Assembly (NCBI RefSeq): GCF_042660205.1
Contig: NZ_JBHSTQ010000002.1
Coordinates: 186,001 to 250,000 of the forward strand
Source: Sporolactobacillus kofuensis
Lineage (GTDB): Bacteria > Bacillota > Bacilli > Bacillales > Sporolactobacillaceae
Direction: 5' to 3'
Length of the DNA: 64,000 nt
Shown: positions 36,173 to 45,842 of the stretch, in pieces
How positions within the stretch are numbered: position 1 is the stretch's first letter
How the letters are laid out: the number at the start of each line of letters is the position of its first letter
Program-made: the position numbers and the translations under genes
Notes under the pieces: generated by a model
Told to the model about the DNA's origin: nothing
The model's input: the letters and a program-made list of their open reading frames with translations, nothing else
The model's database searches: none

Positions 36173-38026
36173 TCAGCCATTATATTTCGGAATCTTACTT
36201 CCTCTTCTTTCAAAACGTTCACGTTCACCCTTATTCAGGATCTTCTTGCGCATACGCACACTCTTTGGTGTAATTTCGCAATATTCGTCATCGTTCAAAT
36301 AAGACAGAGAATCTTCAAGCGACAGTTTACGTGCCTCTTTCAAAGTAACCGTCTGATCTTTATTTGATGACCGCACGTTCGAAGCGTGCTTAGCCTTAGT
36401 AACGTTTACCGTCAAATCATTTTCACGGTTATGTTCGCCGACAATCATACCTTCGTACACATTGACACCTGGTCCGACAAACATCTCCCCACGATCTTCA
36501 AGTGCCGCGAGTGAGTATGCTGTTGTTTGTCCTTGATCCATTGAAACCAGCACACCGTTTCTACGTCCACCGATTTCTTCTTTGATGAACGGTGCAAAGT
36601 GATCAAATGTATGGTTCAGGATACCATATCCTCGTGTATCAGCCATAAATTGACGGTTATAACCAATTAATCCACGAGAAGGAATCATGAATGTCAAACG
36701 CGTTTGACCTGGTTGCTCTTGCCTCATATCTTTTAGTTCAGCTTTGCGTTTACCCATTGATTCAATGACTGCGCCGACATATTCTTCAGGAACGTCGATC
36801 TGAACCGCTTCATAAGGTTCGCAGAGTTTCCCATCAACTTCTTTTGTGATTACACTTGGTTTAGAAACAGACAATTCATAACCTTCACGACGCATTGTTT
36901 CGATCAGAATGGACAGGTGTAATTCACCACGACCAGAAACGACCCAAGAATCATGTGAATCAGAAGCAGATTCTACCTTCAAGCTGACATCACGTTCCAT
37001 TTCAGCGAAGAGTCGATCCTCTATTTTACGGCTTGTTACATAGTCGCCTTCTTGACCTGCAAACGGACTCGTATTTGGTAAGAATGTCATTTTTAGCGTT
37101 GGTTCATCAATACGCAATGGCGCAAGTGGATCAATTTTATCTACATCATTAATTGTGTCGCCAATATCAATATCCGATACACCGGTAATTGCGATAATAT
37201 CTCCGGAGTAAGCTTCTTCAATTTCTGTCCGTTTCAGCGCATGATAGCCAAAAAGTTTGGTAATCCGGAACTTCTCAACACTTGCACCGTTATTTTTAAC
37301 CAGTGCAGCTTCTTCGCCGACTTTGATTTTGCCACGATAAATACGGCCAATACCAATACGGCCAACATAGTCGTTGTAATCAAGCATTGTTACTTGGAAC
37401 TGCAACCCTTCATCACGATTATCAACCGGTGCCGGCGCATATTTCAGAATCATATCGAGCACAACACTCATATCTTGATCTACATGTTCAGGATCAGTAC
37501 CAGCAACACCATTTACTGCGGAAGTGTAAACAACTGGGAATTCGAGTTGATCTTCATCAGCACCTAGGTCGATGAATAAGTCAATCACTTCATCAACGAC
37601 TTCAGCTGGTCTTGCCATTGGCTTGTCGATTTTATTTACGACAACAATTGGTTTTAGATGTTCTTCCAAAGCCTTTTTCAAAACAAAGCGTGTCTGTGGC
37701 ATACATCCTTCGTAAGCGTCGACGAGTAGAAGAACGCCATCAACCATTTTCATGATTCGTTCCACTTCACCGCCAAAGTCGGCATGTCCTGGCGTATCCA
37801 CAATATTTATTGTATGGTCTTTGTAAGAAAGACTTGTATTCTTCGCCAAAATAGTAATACCGCGTTCACGTTCAATTGCATTGGAATCCATTGCTCGTTC
37901 ATTAATGTGTTGATTCTTACGGAATGTCCCTGATTGCATCAAAAGTTTATCGACTAGAGTCGTTTTCCCATGGTCGACGTGTGCAATAATCGCGATATTC
38001 CGCAATTCTTCCCTTAATTTTGTCAT
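36173..38026 (-). CDS. typA: Ribosome-associated GTPase TypA/BipA
   Basis: EF-G-like translational GTPase involved in 50S assembly and stress growth. 617 residues. G1 AHVDHGKT (15-22), G2 RERGITI, G3 DTPGHADF, G4 NKID, then domain II, domain III and the TypA-specific C-terminal domain (GVLVSMDQGQTTAYSLAALEDRG). ATG start. B. subtilis name ylaG; the yla context agrees. Confidence 0.97.
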   Translation of the reverse strand: MTKLREELRNIAIIAHVDHGKTTLVDKLLMQSGTFRKNQHINERAMDSNAIERERGITILAKNTSLSYKDHTINIVDTPGHADFGGEVERIMKMVDGVLLLVDAYEGCMPQTRFVLKKALEEHLKPIVVVNKIDKPMARPAEVVDEVIDLFIDLGADEDQLEFPVVYTSAVNGVAGTDPEHVDQDMSVVLDMILKYAPAPVDNRDEGLQFQVTMLDYNDYVGRIGIGRIYRGKIKVGEEAALVKNNGASVEKFRITKLFGYHALKRTEIEEAYSGDIIAITGVSDIDIGDTINDVDKIDPLAPLRIDEPTLKMTFLPNTSPFAGQEGDYVTSRKIEDRLFAEMERDVSLKVESASDSHDSWVVSGRGELHLSILIETMRREGYELSVSKPSVITKEVDGKLCEPYEAVQIDVPEEYVGAVIESMGKRKAELKDMRQEQPGQTRLTFMIPSRGLIGYNRQFMADTRGYGILNHTFDHFAPFIKEEIGGRRNGVLVSMDQGQTTAYSLAALEDRGEMFVGPGVNVYEGMIVGEHNRENDLTVNVTKAKHASNVRSSNKDQTVTLKEARKLSLEDSLSYLNDDEYCEITPKSVRMRKKILNKGERERFERRGSKIPKYNG

Positions 38027-38094
38027 TTATTCTATACTCTCCTCATAATATCCGTCGCTTCGCATTAGATAGCCGAAACATACACATGCAAATT

Positions 38095-38124
38095 ATTCTC
38101 TCACAAGCAACCTTATGTTGTCAA
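38095..38124 (-). promoter_or_regulatory. Promoter of typA
   Basis: Perfect -35 TTGACA, 18-bp spacer, GAGAAT on the minus strand, about 68 bp before typA. Confidence 0.5.
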
Positions 38125-38178
38125 TTTTTTCTGTTGATCACGAAATTTATTTTTCTCAAGTTCCCGACCATTTATCAT

Positions 38179-38207
38179 TTGTACTTTACGGAAAAGCGTC
38201 CTATGAT
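38179..38207 (+). promoter_or_regulatory. Promoter of the ylaF-like gene
   Basis: TTGTAC, 17-bp spacer, TATGAT; transcription would start about 13 bp before the AGGAGG ribosome site. Confidence 0.6.
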
Positions 38208-38226
38208 ATCTCCAGGAGGTGTTTCT

Positions 38227-38409
38227 ATGTTCCGAAGTTTATACATTCTGTTCTTAATTTTGACTGCAGCAGGTTTGATCGGTGTAGCTGCAGGGATGGT
38301 TTATGGACAGCCACTTTTTATGCTTCTCTGCGCCTTTGCTGTTATCTTGTTTATGTGGCTCAGCTTCATGATCAAAGCGATGCAACAGAAGAAAGAAAAT
38401 CGAATGTAA
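38227..38409 (+). CDS. Small two-helix membrane protein, YlaF-like
   Basis: 60 residues with two hydrophobic helices (LYILFLILTAAGLIGVAAGMV and LFMLLCAFAVILFMWLSFMI) and a basic tail KAMQQKKENRM. CAGGAGGTG precedes ATG 38227; longer upstream frames lack a ribosome site. Size, topology and position beside typA resemble YlaF of B. subtilis, but similarity cannot be confirmed by eye. Divergent from typA. Confidence 0.7.
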   Translation: MFRSLYILFLILTAAGLIGVAAGMVYGQPLFMLLCAFAVILFMWLSFMIKAMQQKKENRM

Positions 38410-38424
38410 AAATTTTATAGTCAC

Positions 38425-39255
38425 TCATTGTGGTTCGTTGAGGCGTTTGCCAGACGCTACTTGTTCCTTAATATGTTGTATCAAATCCTCATATAATCCG
38501 GGACGAGCGGCGATTACAGAGGTTTTTGATAGAATATTGATTGGTACACCATCAGCACGGGAATGACATCCGCCGACCTCAGACAATAGGATTAGACCAG
38601 CACCATAATCCCATGGGGAAAGCCGCATCGTAAAATAGGCATCAAGAAGTCCCGCTGCCACATACGCCAGTTCAAGAGAAGCTGCACCGTAAGCGCGCGT
38701 ACCACTGCATCGCTTTATGATTTCAGTAAATACATCTTCATCGATACGCCGATTGGGCTTAAGCCATGTCGGACTTAGATCAATCAACGCGTCATCGATA
38801 TGAATTTTGGTGAGTGGCTCTAACTTTGCATTGTTTTTATAAGCACCCTTTCCTGAAAGACAATGAAAGAGTTCATCGCCCATTACATCATAGATGAAGG
38901 CGGCGCGCCCCTCTCCATTTTCATAAATACCGATCGAAATGGCGAAAAAGCGTTTTTGCATCACATAATTCAGTGTCCCGTCAATCGGATCAAGGAGCCA
39001 TAATATCCCATTGGTATCTGTAACTTCGTCCCCGTATCCTTCTTCGGAGATAATTCGATGCTCTGGATAATGATCCTTGATCTTACCAACAAGAAAGTGT
39101 TCAATCGAGCGATCCATGTTCGTAACGAGATCATTATGTGCACTTTTCTCACTAATTTCTAATGGATTGGTAAGTGAAGCACGCAAGCGAGCAGCTGCTT
39201 CTTTGATCCAACCTGTTACTCTCTTCTCAAGCATTGCCCATTCAGTTTGATTCAT
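38425..39255 (-). CDS. suhB: Inositol monophosphatase family protein (YktC)
   Basis: 276 residues of the Mg-dependent IMPase fold. Motif A WLLDPIDGTLNYV near residue 84 and upstream metal ligand region ISEEGYGDE; motif B WDYGAGLILLSEVGG. B. subtilis YktC has inositol phosphatase activity and may also act on NADP; the substrate here is unknown. Downstream of ykzI on the same strand, with a terminator in between. Confidence 0.92.
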   Translation of the reverse strand: MNQTEWAMLEKRVTGWIKEAAARLRASLTNPLEISEKSAHNDLVTNMDRSIEHFLVGKIKDHYPEHRIISEEGYGDEVTDTNGILWLLDPIDGTLNYVMQKRFFAISIGIYENGEGRAAFIYDVMGDELFHCLSGKGAYKNNAKLEPLTKIHIDDALIDLSPTWLKPNRRIDEDVFTEIIKRCSGTRAYGAASLELAYVAAGLLDAYFTMRLSPWDYGAGLILLSEVGGCHSRADGVPINILSKTSVIAARPGLYEDLIQHIKEQVASGKRLNEPQ

Positions 39256-39334
39256 TTTTTCACTCCCGGTTCTGCGTCTTCATCTAAGACGCCTTTCGTT
39301 TAAAATTAATACTACATCATTTAGAGATAAAAAT

Positions 39335-39368
39335 AAAAATCGCCGCTGATTGTGGCGATTTTTTTTTA
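39335..39368. terminator. Terminator after ykzI
   Basis: Stem AAAAATCGCC/GGCGATTTTT with a 9-base loop and U-rich runs both ways. On the minus strand it lies past ykzI and before yktC. Confidence 0.8.
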
Positions 39369-39428
39369 ATTTCAATTGCGAAATTTCGAATATCCAGATT
39401 AAAAAATGTTGTACGAATTAGAGAATAG

Positions 39429-39617
39429 TTATATCTCCAGAAGTAGCATTTCTTTTCGCAGTTTTTCCAATCTTTGTTTGCACAACTTAATGGTTTTGTA
39501 GTCTTTCTTCATTAGGGCATGATGCAAAGTCATCAGTTCAGTGTCAATCTCCACACGTACTTTAGGGATCCTCTTTTCTGCGTCCTTCCTGCTCAGTGTC
39601 TGATTGAACGCTTTCAT
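39429..39617 (-). CDS. ykzI: YkzI-like small protein
   Basis: 62 residues, mostly charged helix (DYKTIKLCKQRLEKLRKEMLLLE), function unknown. Located between the yktB and yktC homologues like ykzI in B. subtilis. Start uncertain: ATG 39617 has AAGGG somewhat far upstream (14 bases), and an in-frame GTG at 39629 is almost on top of it. Confidence 0.7.
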   Translation of the reverse strand: MKAFNQTLSRKDAEKRIPKVRVEIDTELMTLHHALMKKDYKTIKLCKQRLEKLRKEMLLLEI

Positions 39618-39832
39618 GGCAATTGCCACTTCCCTTCAGGAGTCATTGTAATGAGCAAAGGAACATAACTATTTTCAACCCGAGTAATTGATTATGTTTC
39701 TCTAGTTTATGCTGTCGTACCGCGCTTATTTCCATAATAATTCTCATTCTTCAAAAGCTTTCAGCCCAATTCACCATTGAAGCTGTGGTAGACTATGAGA
39801 AACAAGGAATGTTTGAATAAGGAGTGAACAGC

Positions 39833-40486
39833 ATGTCTCTGAACGGTTTTACAAAAAAGGATTTTGAGTTGATGGAACTTCCCGGCCTCGAAAACCGGAT
39901 GAATGCCATCAAAGAACAGATTCAACCGAAATTTAAAGGATTGGCAGATCAGCTCGTCCCCTTTTTAAATAAACAGACCAATGCATTTTTCTACACTCAT
40001 ATTGCCCGTCATGCACGTCGAACAGTGAATCCACCCGACAGCACTTGGTTTGCGTTAGCGGAGGATAAACGTGGTTATAAAAAATATCCGCATTTTCAAT
40101 TTGGTATCTGGCAATCGCATTTGTTTTTCTGGCTCGCATGTATTGATGACTATCCGGACAGAAAGGAGCTTGGAGAATCATTATTATCGAGAATACCTGA
40201 GATCATGGATAATACACCGCGTTATTTTTGTTGGTCGATGGATCATACGGATTCCGCGTACGTCATTCACGAAAAGATCAGTGCTGATCAGCTAACAAAA
40301 ATGTTCAACCGCCTGAGTAAAGTACGTAAAGCAGAGTTACTATGTGGCGTAGTCATTTCAAAAGAAGACCCACGAGCAAGAAATGGAAAACAATTAGCAG
40401 ACTACCTAAAGGATCAAGCAAACAAACTTCTTCCCCTTTATCAACTTGCGAAGCACTGCGCGCACACGTCAGTATCCTCTTCTTGA
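39833..40486 (+). CDS. yktB: DUF1054 family protein YktB
   Basis: 217 residues, close to the usual length of about 210. Family motifs IARHARRTVNPPDSTWFALAE, YKKYPHFQFGIW and LFFWLACIDDYPD. Function unknown. AAGGAGTG and ATG 39833 set the start; the frame opens three codons earlier at a GTG. Followed by a strong terminator. Confidence 0.9.
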   Translation: MSLNGFTKKDFELMELPGLENRMNAIKEQIQPKFKGLADQLVPFLNKQTNAFFYTHIARHARRTVNPPDSTWFALAEDKRGYKKYPHFQFGIWQSHLFFWLACIDDYPDRKELGESLLSRIPEIMDNTPRYFCWSMDHTDSAYVIHEKISADQLTKMFNRLSKVRKAELLCGVVISKEDPRARNGKQLADYLKDQANKLLPLYQLAKHCAHTSVSSS

Positions 40487-40506
40487 AAAAAATTCTTACA
40501 TAGGTT

Positions 40507-40543
40507 AAGGCCTGAGTAAATTGATTTTACTCAGGCCTTTTTT
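40507..40543 (+). terminator. Terminator after yktB
   Basis: 14-bp stem AAGGCCTGAGTAAA with complement, 5-base loop, then six U on the plus strand. The minus-strand tail is not U-rich, so it serves yktB rather than pdhD. Confidence 0.9.
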
Positions 40544-40590
40544 ATTCTAAATTATTTATTTTTAGTAGAACTACTTAAAGTTAGTACTCG

Positions 40591-42000
40591 TTATTTTGCA
40601 ATATGAATCGGTCTACCAAGAACAACGTCCGCTGCTTCCATAGCCATTTCCCCAAGTGTCGGGTGGGCATGGATGGTCAAAGCAATATCTTCAACGGTCA
40701 TCCCGGATTCAATAGCTAAGCCGAATTCAGCGATCATATCACTAGCGCCTGTACCAACAATTTGCGCACCGAGAACTAATCCATCGGATGCCCGTGATAC
40801 AATCTTAAGAAATCCATCTGTCTCACCTAATGAAAGCGCACGTCCATTTGCTGCAAAAGGGAATTGACCCGTTTTCACTTCAAATCCTTCTTTGATTGCT
40901 TCATCTTCAGATAAACCTACTGATGCGATTTCAGGATCTGAGAAGACGACTGCCGGCATGACATGATAATCCACTTCCGCTGCCTCTCCGTTAATCGCTT
41001 CGGCTGCAACTTTTCCTTCATAAGAGGCTTTATGCGCAAGTGCAAGTCCTGCTACAATATCACCGACTGCATAGATTTTTTCAGACGTTGTTTTTCCTTG
41101 CTTATCGACCTTGATTAATCCTCGATCCGTGACCTCAACTCCCGCCAAGTCCAGGCCAAGATCTTTTGTATTCGGTCGGCGTCCTACTGTAACCATGACA
41201 TAATCCGCATCGAAGACTTGTACTTTCCCTTTCACTTCTGCAGTCACAGCTACACCATTTGCGGATTCTTCAACACTTTTTGCCAAAGCATTCGTATAAA
41301 TGGTAACGCCTTTTGCCTTTAATTTCTTCTTTACTGGGGCAATGAGACGTTTTTCAAATGCAGGGAGAATGGAAGGTGTACCTTCGAGAATGATCACCTC
41401 TGTACCAAATCCGGCAAAAGCCGAACTCAATTCAATACCAATATACCCGCCGCCAATAACGACAAGTTTTTTTGGTACTTCTTTTAAGGCGAGAGCTCCT
41501 GTTGAGGAGAGTACACGATCACTCCATTTAAATCCGGGAATCTCAATTGGGCTTGATCCGGTAGCAATAATGCAGTGGTTAAATTTGTATCGGGATGACT
41601 CATAGCCGTGGTTCACCCGTACAACATCAGTGTCCACGAATAAAGCTTCGCCTTCGACGAGTTCAATACCGTGTGCTTTAAATAGTCCTTTAACGCCGCC
41701 CGTCAGACGATCAACAACCTGACTCTTCCATTCTTGAACCTTAAGAAAATCAACACTCACATTCTCCGCTGTAATACCAAAAGCTTCAGAATGATTCATT
41801 TGTTCATACCGATGGCTTGCAGAAATTAATGCTTTTGAAGGAATACATCCAACATTCAGGCAGACTCCGCCGACATGCTCCTTTTCAATCACAATTACCT
41901 TCTGACCAAGTTGAGCAGCACGAATTGCAGCAACATAACCACCGGGTCCAGCGCCAATGACCACTGTATCCACTTCCGTTGTAAACTCACCTACTACCAT
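40591..42000 (-). CDS. pdhD: Dihydrolipoamide dehydrogenase (PDH E3)
   Basis: FAD enzyme reoxidising dihydrolipoyl groups of E2 with NAD+. 469 residues. FAD motif VVIGAGPGGYVAA (13-25), redox disulfide Cys47-Cys52 in GGVCLNVGC, NAD motif VVIGGGYIGIEL, and C-terminal active-site HAHPTLGE. Last gene of pdhABCD, 2 bp after pdhC. Confidence 0.98.
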   Translation of the reverse strand: MVVGEFTTEVDTVVIGAGPGGYVAAIRAAQLGQKVIVIEKEHVGGVCLNVGCIPSKALISASHRYEQMNHSEAFGITAENVSVDFLKVQEWKSQVVDRLTGGVKGLFKAHGIELVEGEALFVDTDVVRVNHGYESSRYKFNHCIIATGSSPIEIPGFKWSDRVLSSTGALALKEVPKKLVVIGGGYIGIELSSAFAGFGTEVIILEGTPSILPAFEKRLIAPVKKKLKAKGVTIYTNALAKSVEESANGVAVTAEVKGKVQVFDADYVMVTVGRRPNTKDLGLDLAGVEVTDRGLIKVDKQGKTTSEKIYAVGDIVAGLALAHKASYEGKVAAEAINGEAAEVDYHVMPAVVFSDPEIASVGLSEDEAIKEGFEVKTGQFPFAANGRALSLGETDGFLKIVSRASDGLVLGAQIVGTGASDMIAEFGLAIESGMTVEDIALTIHAHPTLGEMAMEAADVVLGRPIHIAK

Positions 42001-42002
42001 CT

Positions 42003-43292
42003 CTACCCCTCCAAGATAAGTCTTTGTGGATCTTCTAACAATCTTTTTATTTTGTTCATTGCTCTTTGAGCGGTTGCCCCATCGATCAGACGATGGTCAA
42101 AACTCATGGACAGAGCGAGAATCGGTGCAGCAACAATTTGACCATCTCGAACAATGGCCTTTTCAGAAATCCTACCCACACCAAGAATGGCTGATTCAGG
42201 CTGATTAATAACAGGAGTAAACCATTGTCCTCCTTCAGATCCAATGTTAGAAATTGTGCAGGTTCCGCCCCTCATCTCATCTGAAGTCAGCTTACCTGTT
42301 CTCGCTTTTTCAGCAAGTTCTTGGATTTCTTGAGCTATAGCATACATTGACTTTGTCTCAGCATGCTTCACAACGGGAACGACCAAACCAGCATCCGTAT
42401 TCGCAGCAATGCCGATATTATAGTACTTTTTGTAAACAATTTCCTGGTGCTCTTCATCGAGTGAAGCATTAATAATTGGAAATTCTTTTAATGCTGCAAT
42501 AAGTGCCTTTAAAATATATGGAAGATAGGTTAATTTTACGCCATTTTTCTGTGCTTCTATTTTAAATAATTGTCGATGTGCGACCAATTTGGTGACATCA
42601 ACTTCATCCATGAGCGTTACATGAGGTGCTGTTTGCATGGATTGTGCGGTTGCGCGAGCGATTGCTCGACGAATCCCCTTAAATTTCTCACGAATTTCCA
42701 TCCCATCAACATGGTCATTATTGGAATTTTGAACAACCTTCTCAGAAGGATCTTCTGCTTCAGTTATTGGGGTTTCACTTTGCTTTTCGTCGGTCGTCGG
42801 TTGATTCAGGAACAGATCAATATCTTCTTTTAGTACTCGTCCGTTCGTTCCTGATCCTGTAACTAAGGAAAGATTGACTCCTTTATCTCTTGCGTATTTG
42901 CGTACAGACGGCATAGCAATAATCATCGGATGCTCATTTTTCTCCGATTTTTCAGGAACTGTTGTCTCCTGTTTCAGATCTTGTTCATGAACAGCCGCAA
43001 ATTGAAGATCTTCGTGAGCAGGAACAGCATCTCCATCATTTTCATTCTCTCCATCGTCTGATTCGAGAGTAATGACCACTGTACCCACTTCAACAACTTG
43101 GCCCTCTTCTGCATCGAGCGTTAATACCTTGCCATTAACAGGTGAAGGTATTTCTACAACCGCTTTATCATTTTGAACTTCCGCTAATGTATCGTCCTCT
43201 CGGACAGTATCTCCTGGTTTGACAAACCATTTAAGTATTTCACCCTCATGAATGCCTTCACCGATATCCGGTAATTTAAACAAATAGGCCAA
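42003..43292 (-). CDS. pdhC: PDH E2, dihydrolipoamide acetyltransferase
   Basis: Core subunit transferring acetyl from lipoyl to CoA. 429 residues: one lipoyl domain with Lys43 in NDKAVVEIPSP, acidic/Pro-containing linker, peripheral-subunit binding domain (MPSVRKYARDKGVNLSLVTGSG), second linker, and catalytic domain ending SFDHRLIDGA. TTG start (MAYLFKLPDIGEG) with GGAGAGTG upstream. A 92-bp gap to pdhB contains a weak TTGTTA/TAAAAA promoter-like pair. Confidence 0.97.
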   Translation of the reverse strand: MAYLFKLPDIGEGIHEGEILKWFVKPGDTVREDDTLAEVQNDKAVVEIPSPVNGKVLTLDAEEGQVVEVGTVVITLESDDGENENDGDAVPAHEDLQFAAVHEQDLKQETTVPEKSEKNEHPMIIAMPSVRKYARDKGVNLSLVTGSGTNGRVLKEDIDLFLNQPTTDEKQSETPITEAEDPSEKVVQNSNNDHVDGMEIREKFKGIRRAIARATAQSMQTAPHVTLMDEVDVTKLVAHRQLFKIEAQKNGVKLTYLPYILKALIAALKEFPIINASLDEEHQEIVYKKYYNIGIAANTDAGLVVPVVKHAETKSMYAIAQEIQELAEKARTGKLTSDEMRGGTCTISNIGSEGGQWFTPVINQPESAILGVGRISEKAIVRDGQIVAAPILALSMSFDHRLIDGATAQRAMNKIKRLLEDPQRLILEG

Positions 43293-43384
43293 CGGCGTTC
43301 ACTCTCCTTCACTTCATCAACATCCATCAATTTTGATAAGCACGATTTTTACTGGATCAGAAAACTAAGTAACAAATTTTTCTC

Positions 43385-44362
43385 TTAAAAAGTTATCGTC
43401 TCTTTTACTTTTGAAATAATGTCCTTTTCATTCGGCAGCCAGACATCCTCTGCAGCAGCGAATGGGAAAACACTATCAGGTGCTGTAACTCTGCCTACTG
43501 GGGCATCAAGAGACAATAAAGCACGATCATTGATTTCTGCAATAATAGTCGAGGCAATGCCTGCTTGTTTCTGAGCTTCTTGAACGACAATCGCTCGATT
43601 CGTTTTCTTTACAGATTCAGCAATCGTATCGACATCAAGAGGACTGATTGTGCGTAGATCTATGACTTCACAATCAATGCCCTCTTTCTTTAATTGGTCC
43701 GCAGCCTTCAGAGCAGTTCGCACCATTGCACCATAGGTAATGATCGAAATATCGGTGCCTTCTCGAGCTACATTGGCTTTGCCAATTTCAATGGTGTACG
43801 CATTCTCTGGCACTTCTTCTCTAAAAGATCGATACAATTTCATATGTTCTAGAAAGATAACAGGATCATTGTCACGAATTGCAGAAATCAGCAATCCTTT
43901 TGCATCATATGGATTTGAAGGGATGACTACTTTTAACCCGGGACATTGGGCAAATAGACCCTCGAGATTGTCCGCATGAAGTTCAGGTGTTTTTACACCT
44001 CCGCCAAATGGCGAACGGATGGTGACCGGTGCATGATAAGCACCTCCGGATCGATACCTTAATCTGGCGAGTTGTGAGGCAACACTATCCATCGCTTCAA
44101 ATACAAAGCCAAAAAACTGAATTTCCATTACCGGTCTGAAATTCTGCAATGCCAAACCTAGGGCGAGTCCTCCAATTCCTGATTCTGCTAAAGGCGTGTC
44201 AAATACACGTTCCTCGCCAAATTCATCAAAAAGTCCTTCTGTTGCGCGGAATACGCCTCCATTTTTCGCAACGTCTTCACCAAAGACCAAGACATTCTCA
44301 TCATGACGAAGTTCTGTTCGCATCGCATCAGTGATCGCCTGAATCATTGTCATTTGTGTCAA
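43385..44362 (-). CDS. pdhB: PDH E1 component, beta subunit
   Basis: Second chain of the thiamine-diphosphate E1 that decarboxylates pyruvate. 325 residues; VFGEDVAKNGGVFRAT, TPLAESGIGGLALG, GGGVKTPELHADNLEG and IVVQEAQKQAG motifs. ATG start overlapping the pdhA stop (ATGA). Confidence 0.97.
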   Translation of the reverse strand: MTQMTMIQAITDAMRTELRHDENVLVFGEDVAKNGGVFRATEGLFDEFGEERVFDTPLAESGIGGLALGLALQNFRPVMEIQFFGFVFEAMDSVASQLARLRYRSGGAYHAPVTIRSPFGGGVKTPELHADNLEGLFAQCPGLKVVIPSNPYDAKGLLISAIRDNDPVIFLEHMKLYRSFREEVPENAYTIEIGKANVAREGTDISIITYGAMVRTALKAADQLKKEGIDCEVIDLRTISPLDVDTIAESVKKTNRAIVVQEAQKQAGIASTIIAEINDRALLSLDAPVGRVTAPDSVFPFAAAEDVWLPNEKDIISKVKETITF

Positions 44363-45450
44363 TGCTGATCACCTTCCCGTTCTCTGTAAGCAGCCAACTG
44401 CTCTTCAACGTTCTTTGTCGGTGCTTCATACATAAAGCTGAGTAAATCTGTTACTTTTTGTTTAGGAACTCCATCCGCCTGCTTTAAGGCTTTTGCGACA
44501 TCTTCTTTTGCCTTTTCAGAGGCCTGTTCCTCATCATCTTTGGTCCATAGGCCAAGCTGTTCCAAGTAATAACGGAAACGAATCAATGGATCTCTTTTCT
44601 CCCATTCACCCGTTAACTCTTCGGTCCGATACCGCGTCGGATCATCTCCCGCCATCGTGTGCGGTCCATATCTATACGTCAACGTCTCAATTAATGTCGG
44701 TCCTTCCCCGGCAATTGCACGCTCACGGGCATTCTTAGCAGCGGCATACACAGCAAGCGGATCCATTCCATCGACTTGAATACCATGGATGCCCGCAGCC
44801 ACCGCTTTCTGAGCTAATGATTGAGCTGCTGTTTGTTTTTCAACGGGCACAGATATTGCAAAGCGATTGTTTTGGCAAATAAAGACTGCCGGTGCTTTAT
44901 AGATGCCTGCAAAGTTCATTGCTTCATAAAAGTCCCCTTGCGAAGTTGCTCCGTCGCCGAAATAGCAGAAGGCAATCTGCTTTTTGCCTCTCTTTTTCAA
45001 ACCGAGAGCAACACCAGCAGTCTGAGTACACTGTGCACCGATAATGATTTGGGGCATTACAGCATTCAGCGTGTCAGGATACTGACCGCCTTCAAAATGT
45101 CCTCTTGAATAGAGAAATGCCTTATAGAGTGGCAGACCATGCCATACCAGCTGAGGTATATCTCTATAGGACGGAAGTAGCCAATCGCCTTTGTCCATTG
45201 CAAATTCACTTGCAACCATTGAAGCTTCCTGGCCGGCGACCGGCGCGTAAAAGCCAAGACGTCCTTGCCTATTCAATTTAAGTGCACGCTGATCCCATAC
45301 CCTTGTATAGACCATGCGCCACATCAATTCTCTTAATTGATCATCAGTCATTTCAGGTTTACTTCGATCGTCAACGACATGCCCTTGTGTATCAAGGATA
45401 CGTAGCGTTGAAAACGCATCCTCAATCTGCTCAGTATGATTTACAGGCAA
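44359..45450 (-). CDS. pdhA: PDH E1 component, alpha subunit
   Basis: First gene of the PDH operon. About 363 residues; thiamine diphosphate motif GDGATSQGDFYEAMNFAGIYKAPAVFICQNN, QGRLGFYAPVAGQEA and RYGPHTMAGDDPTRYR (phosphorylation-loop equivalent). A GTG at 45459 begins the longest frame, but GAGGTGA, fully complementary to 16S rRNA, lies 5 bases before TTG 45450, which I take as start. Confidence 0.96.
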   Translation of the reverse strand: MPVNHTEQIEDAFSTLRILDTQGHVVDDRSKPEMTDDQLRELMWRMVYTRVWDQRALKLNRQGRLGFYAPVAGQEASMVASEFAMDKGDWLLPSYRDIPQLVWHGLPLYKAFLYSRGHFEGGQYPDTLNAVMPQIIIGAQCTQTAGVALGLKKRGKKQIAFCYFGDGATSQGDFYEAMNFAGIYKAPAVFICQNNRFAISVPVEKQTAAQSLAQKAVAAGIHGIQVDGMDPLAVYAAAKNARERAIAGEGPTLIETLTYRYGPHTMAGDDPTRYRTEELTGEWEKRDPLIRFRYYLEQLGLWTKDDEEQASEKAKEDVAKALKQADGVPKQKVTDLLSFMYEAPTKNVEEQLAAYREREGDQH

Positions 45451-45512
45451 GTCCCTCACCTCTTCCCATCAGTATTCATGTTTCCATGTTTCAACTAAAG
45501 TGATTTATTTCA

Positions 45513-45527
45513 CTAAAGCGTTTTCAG
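45513..45527. promoter_or_regulatory. cre site in the pdh leader
   Basis: CTGAAAACGCTTTAG on the minus strand matches the CcpA cre consensus WTGAAARCGYTTWCW at nearly all positions. It lies about 140 bp downstream of the predicted pdh start site and 63 bp before pdhA, a roadblock position. Confidence 0.6.
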
Positions 45528-45663
45528 TTAAATGAAACATCTCGCGGCAAGCCACTTTCTGAAAAGTTAAAAATCATTTCACCTATTGTTACGTTTATTC
45601 TCAAAAACCCCTTAGGAACAGGTAAAAACAGTCCTGACTATATACAGGATTTTTCCATTTTAG

Positions 45664-45691
45664 TTTATAATACTTCATTTAACTAAGTCAA
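45664..45691 (-). promoter_or_regulatory. Sigma-A promoter of pdhABCD
   Basis: TTGACT, 16-bp spacer, TATAAA on the minus strand. Start predicted near 45657, giving a leader of about 200 nt before pdhA. The leader has a small TCCTG/CAGGA hairpin with a U-run and the cre site. In the remaining 45692-45842 upstream of def no clear promoter was found. Confidence 0.65.
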
Positions 45692-45842
45692 ACCAAAGGC
45701 TTTGGCTCATGATCAGCACAGCGAAAGACGAATCAGTGAGGTAAACATTTTGTACGTTTAATGATACACTAGAATTAGCAGAAAAAAGAAGCAGTCCATG
45801 GTGTGACTGTTGTACTGAATGGCAGAAGGAGTGGCTCTAATC

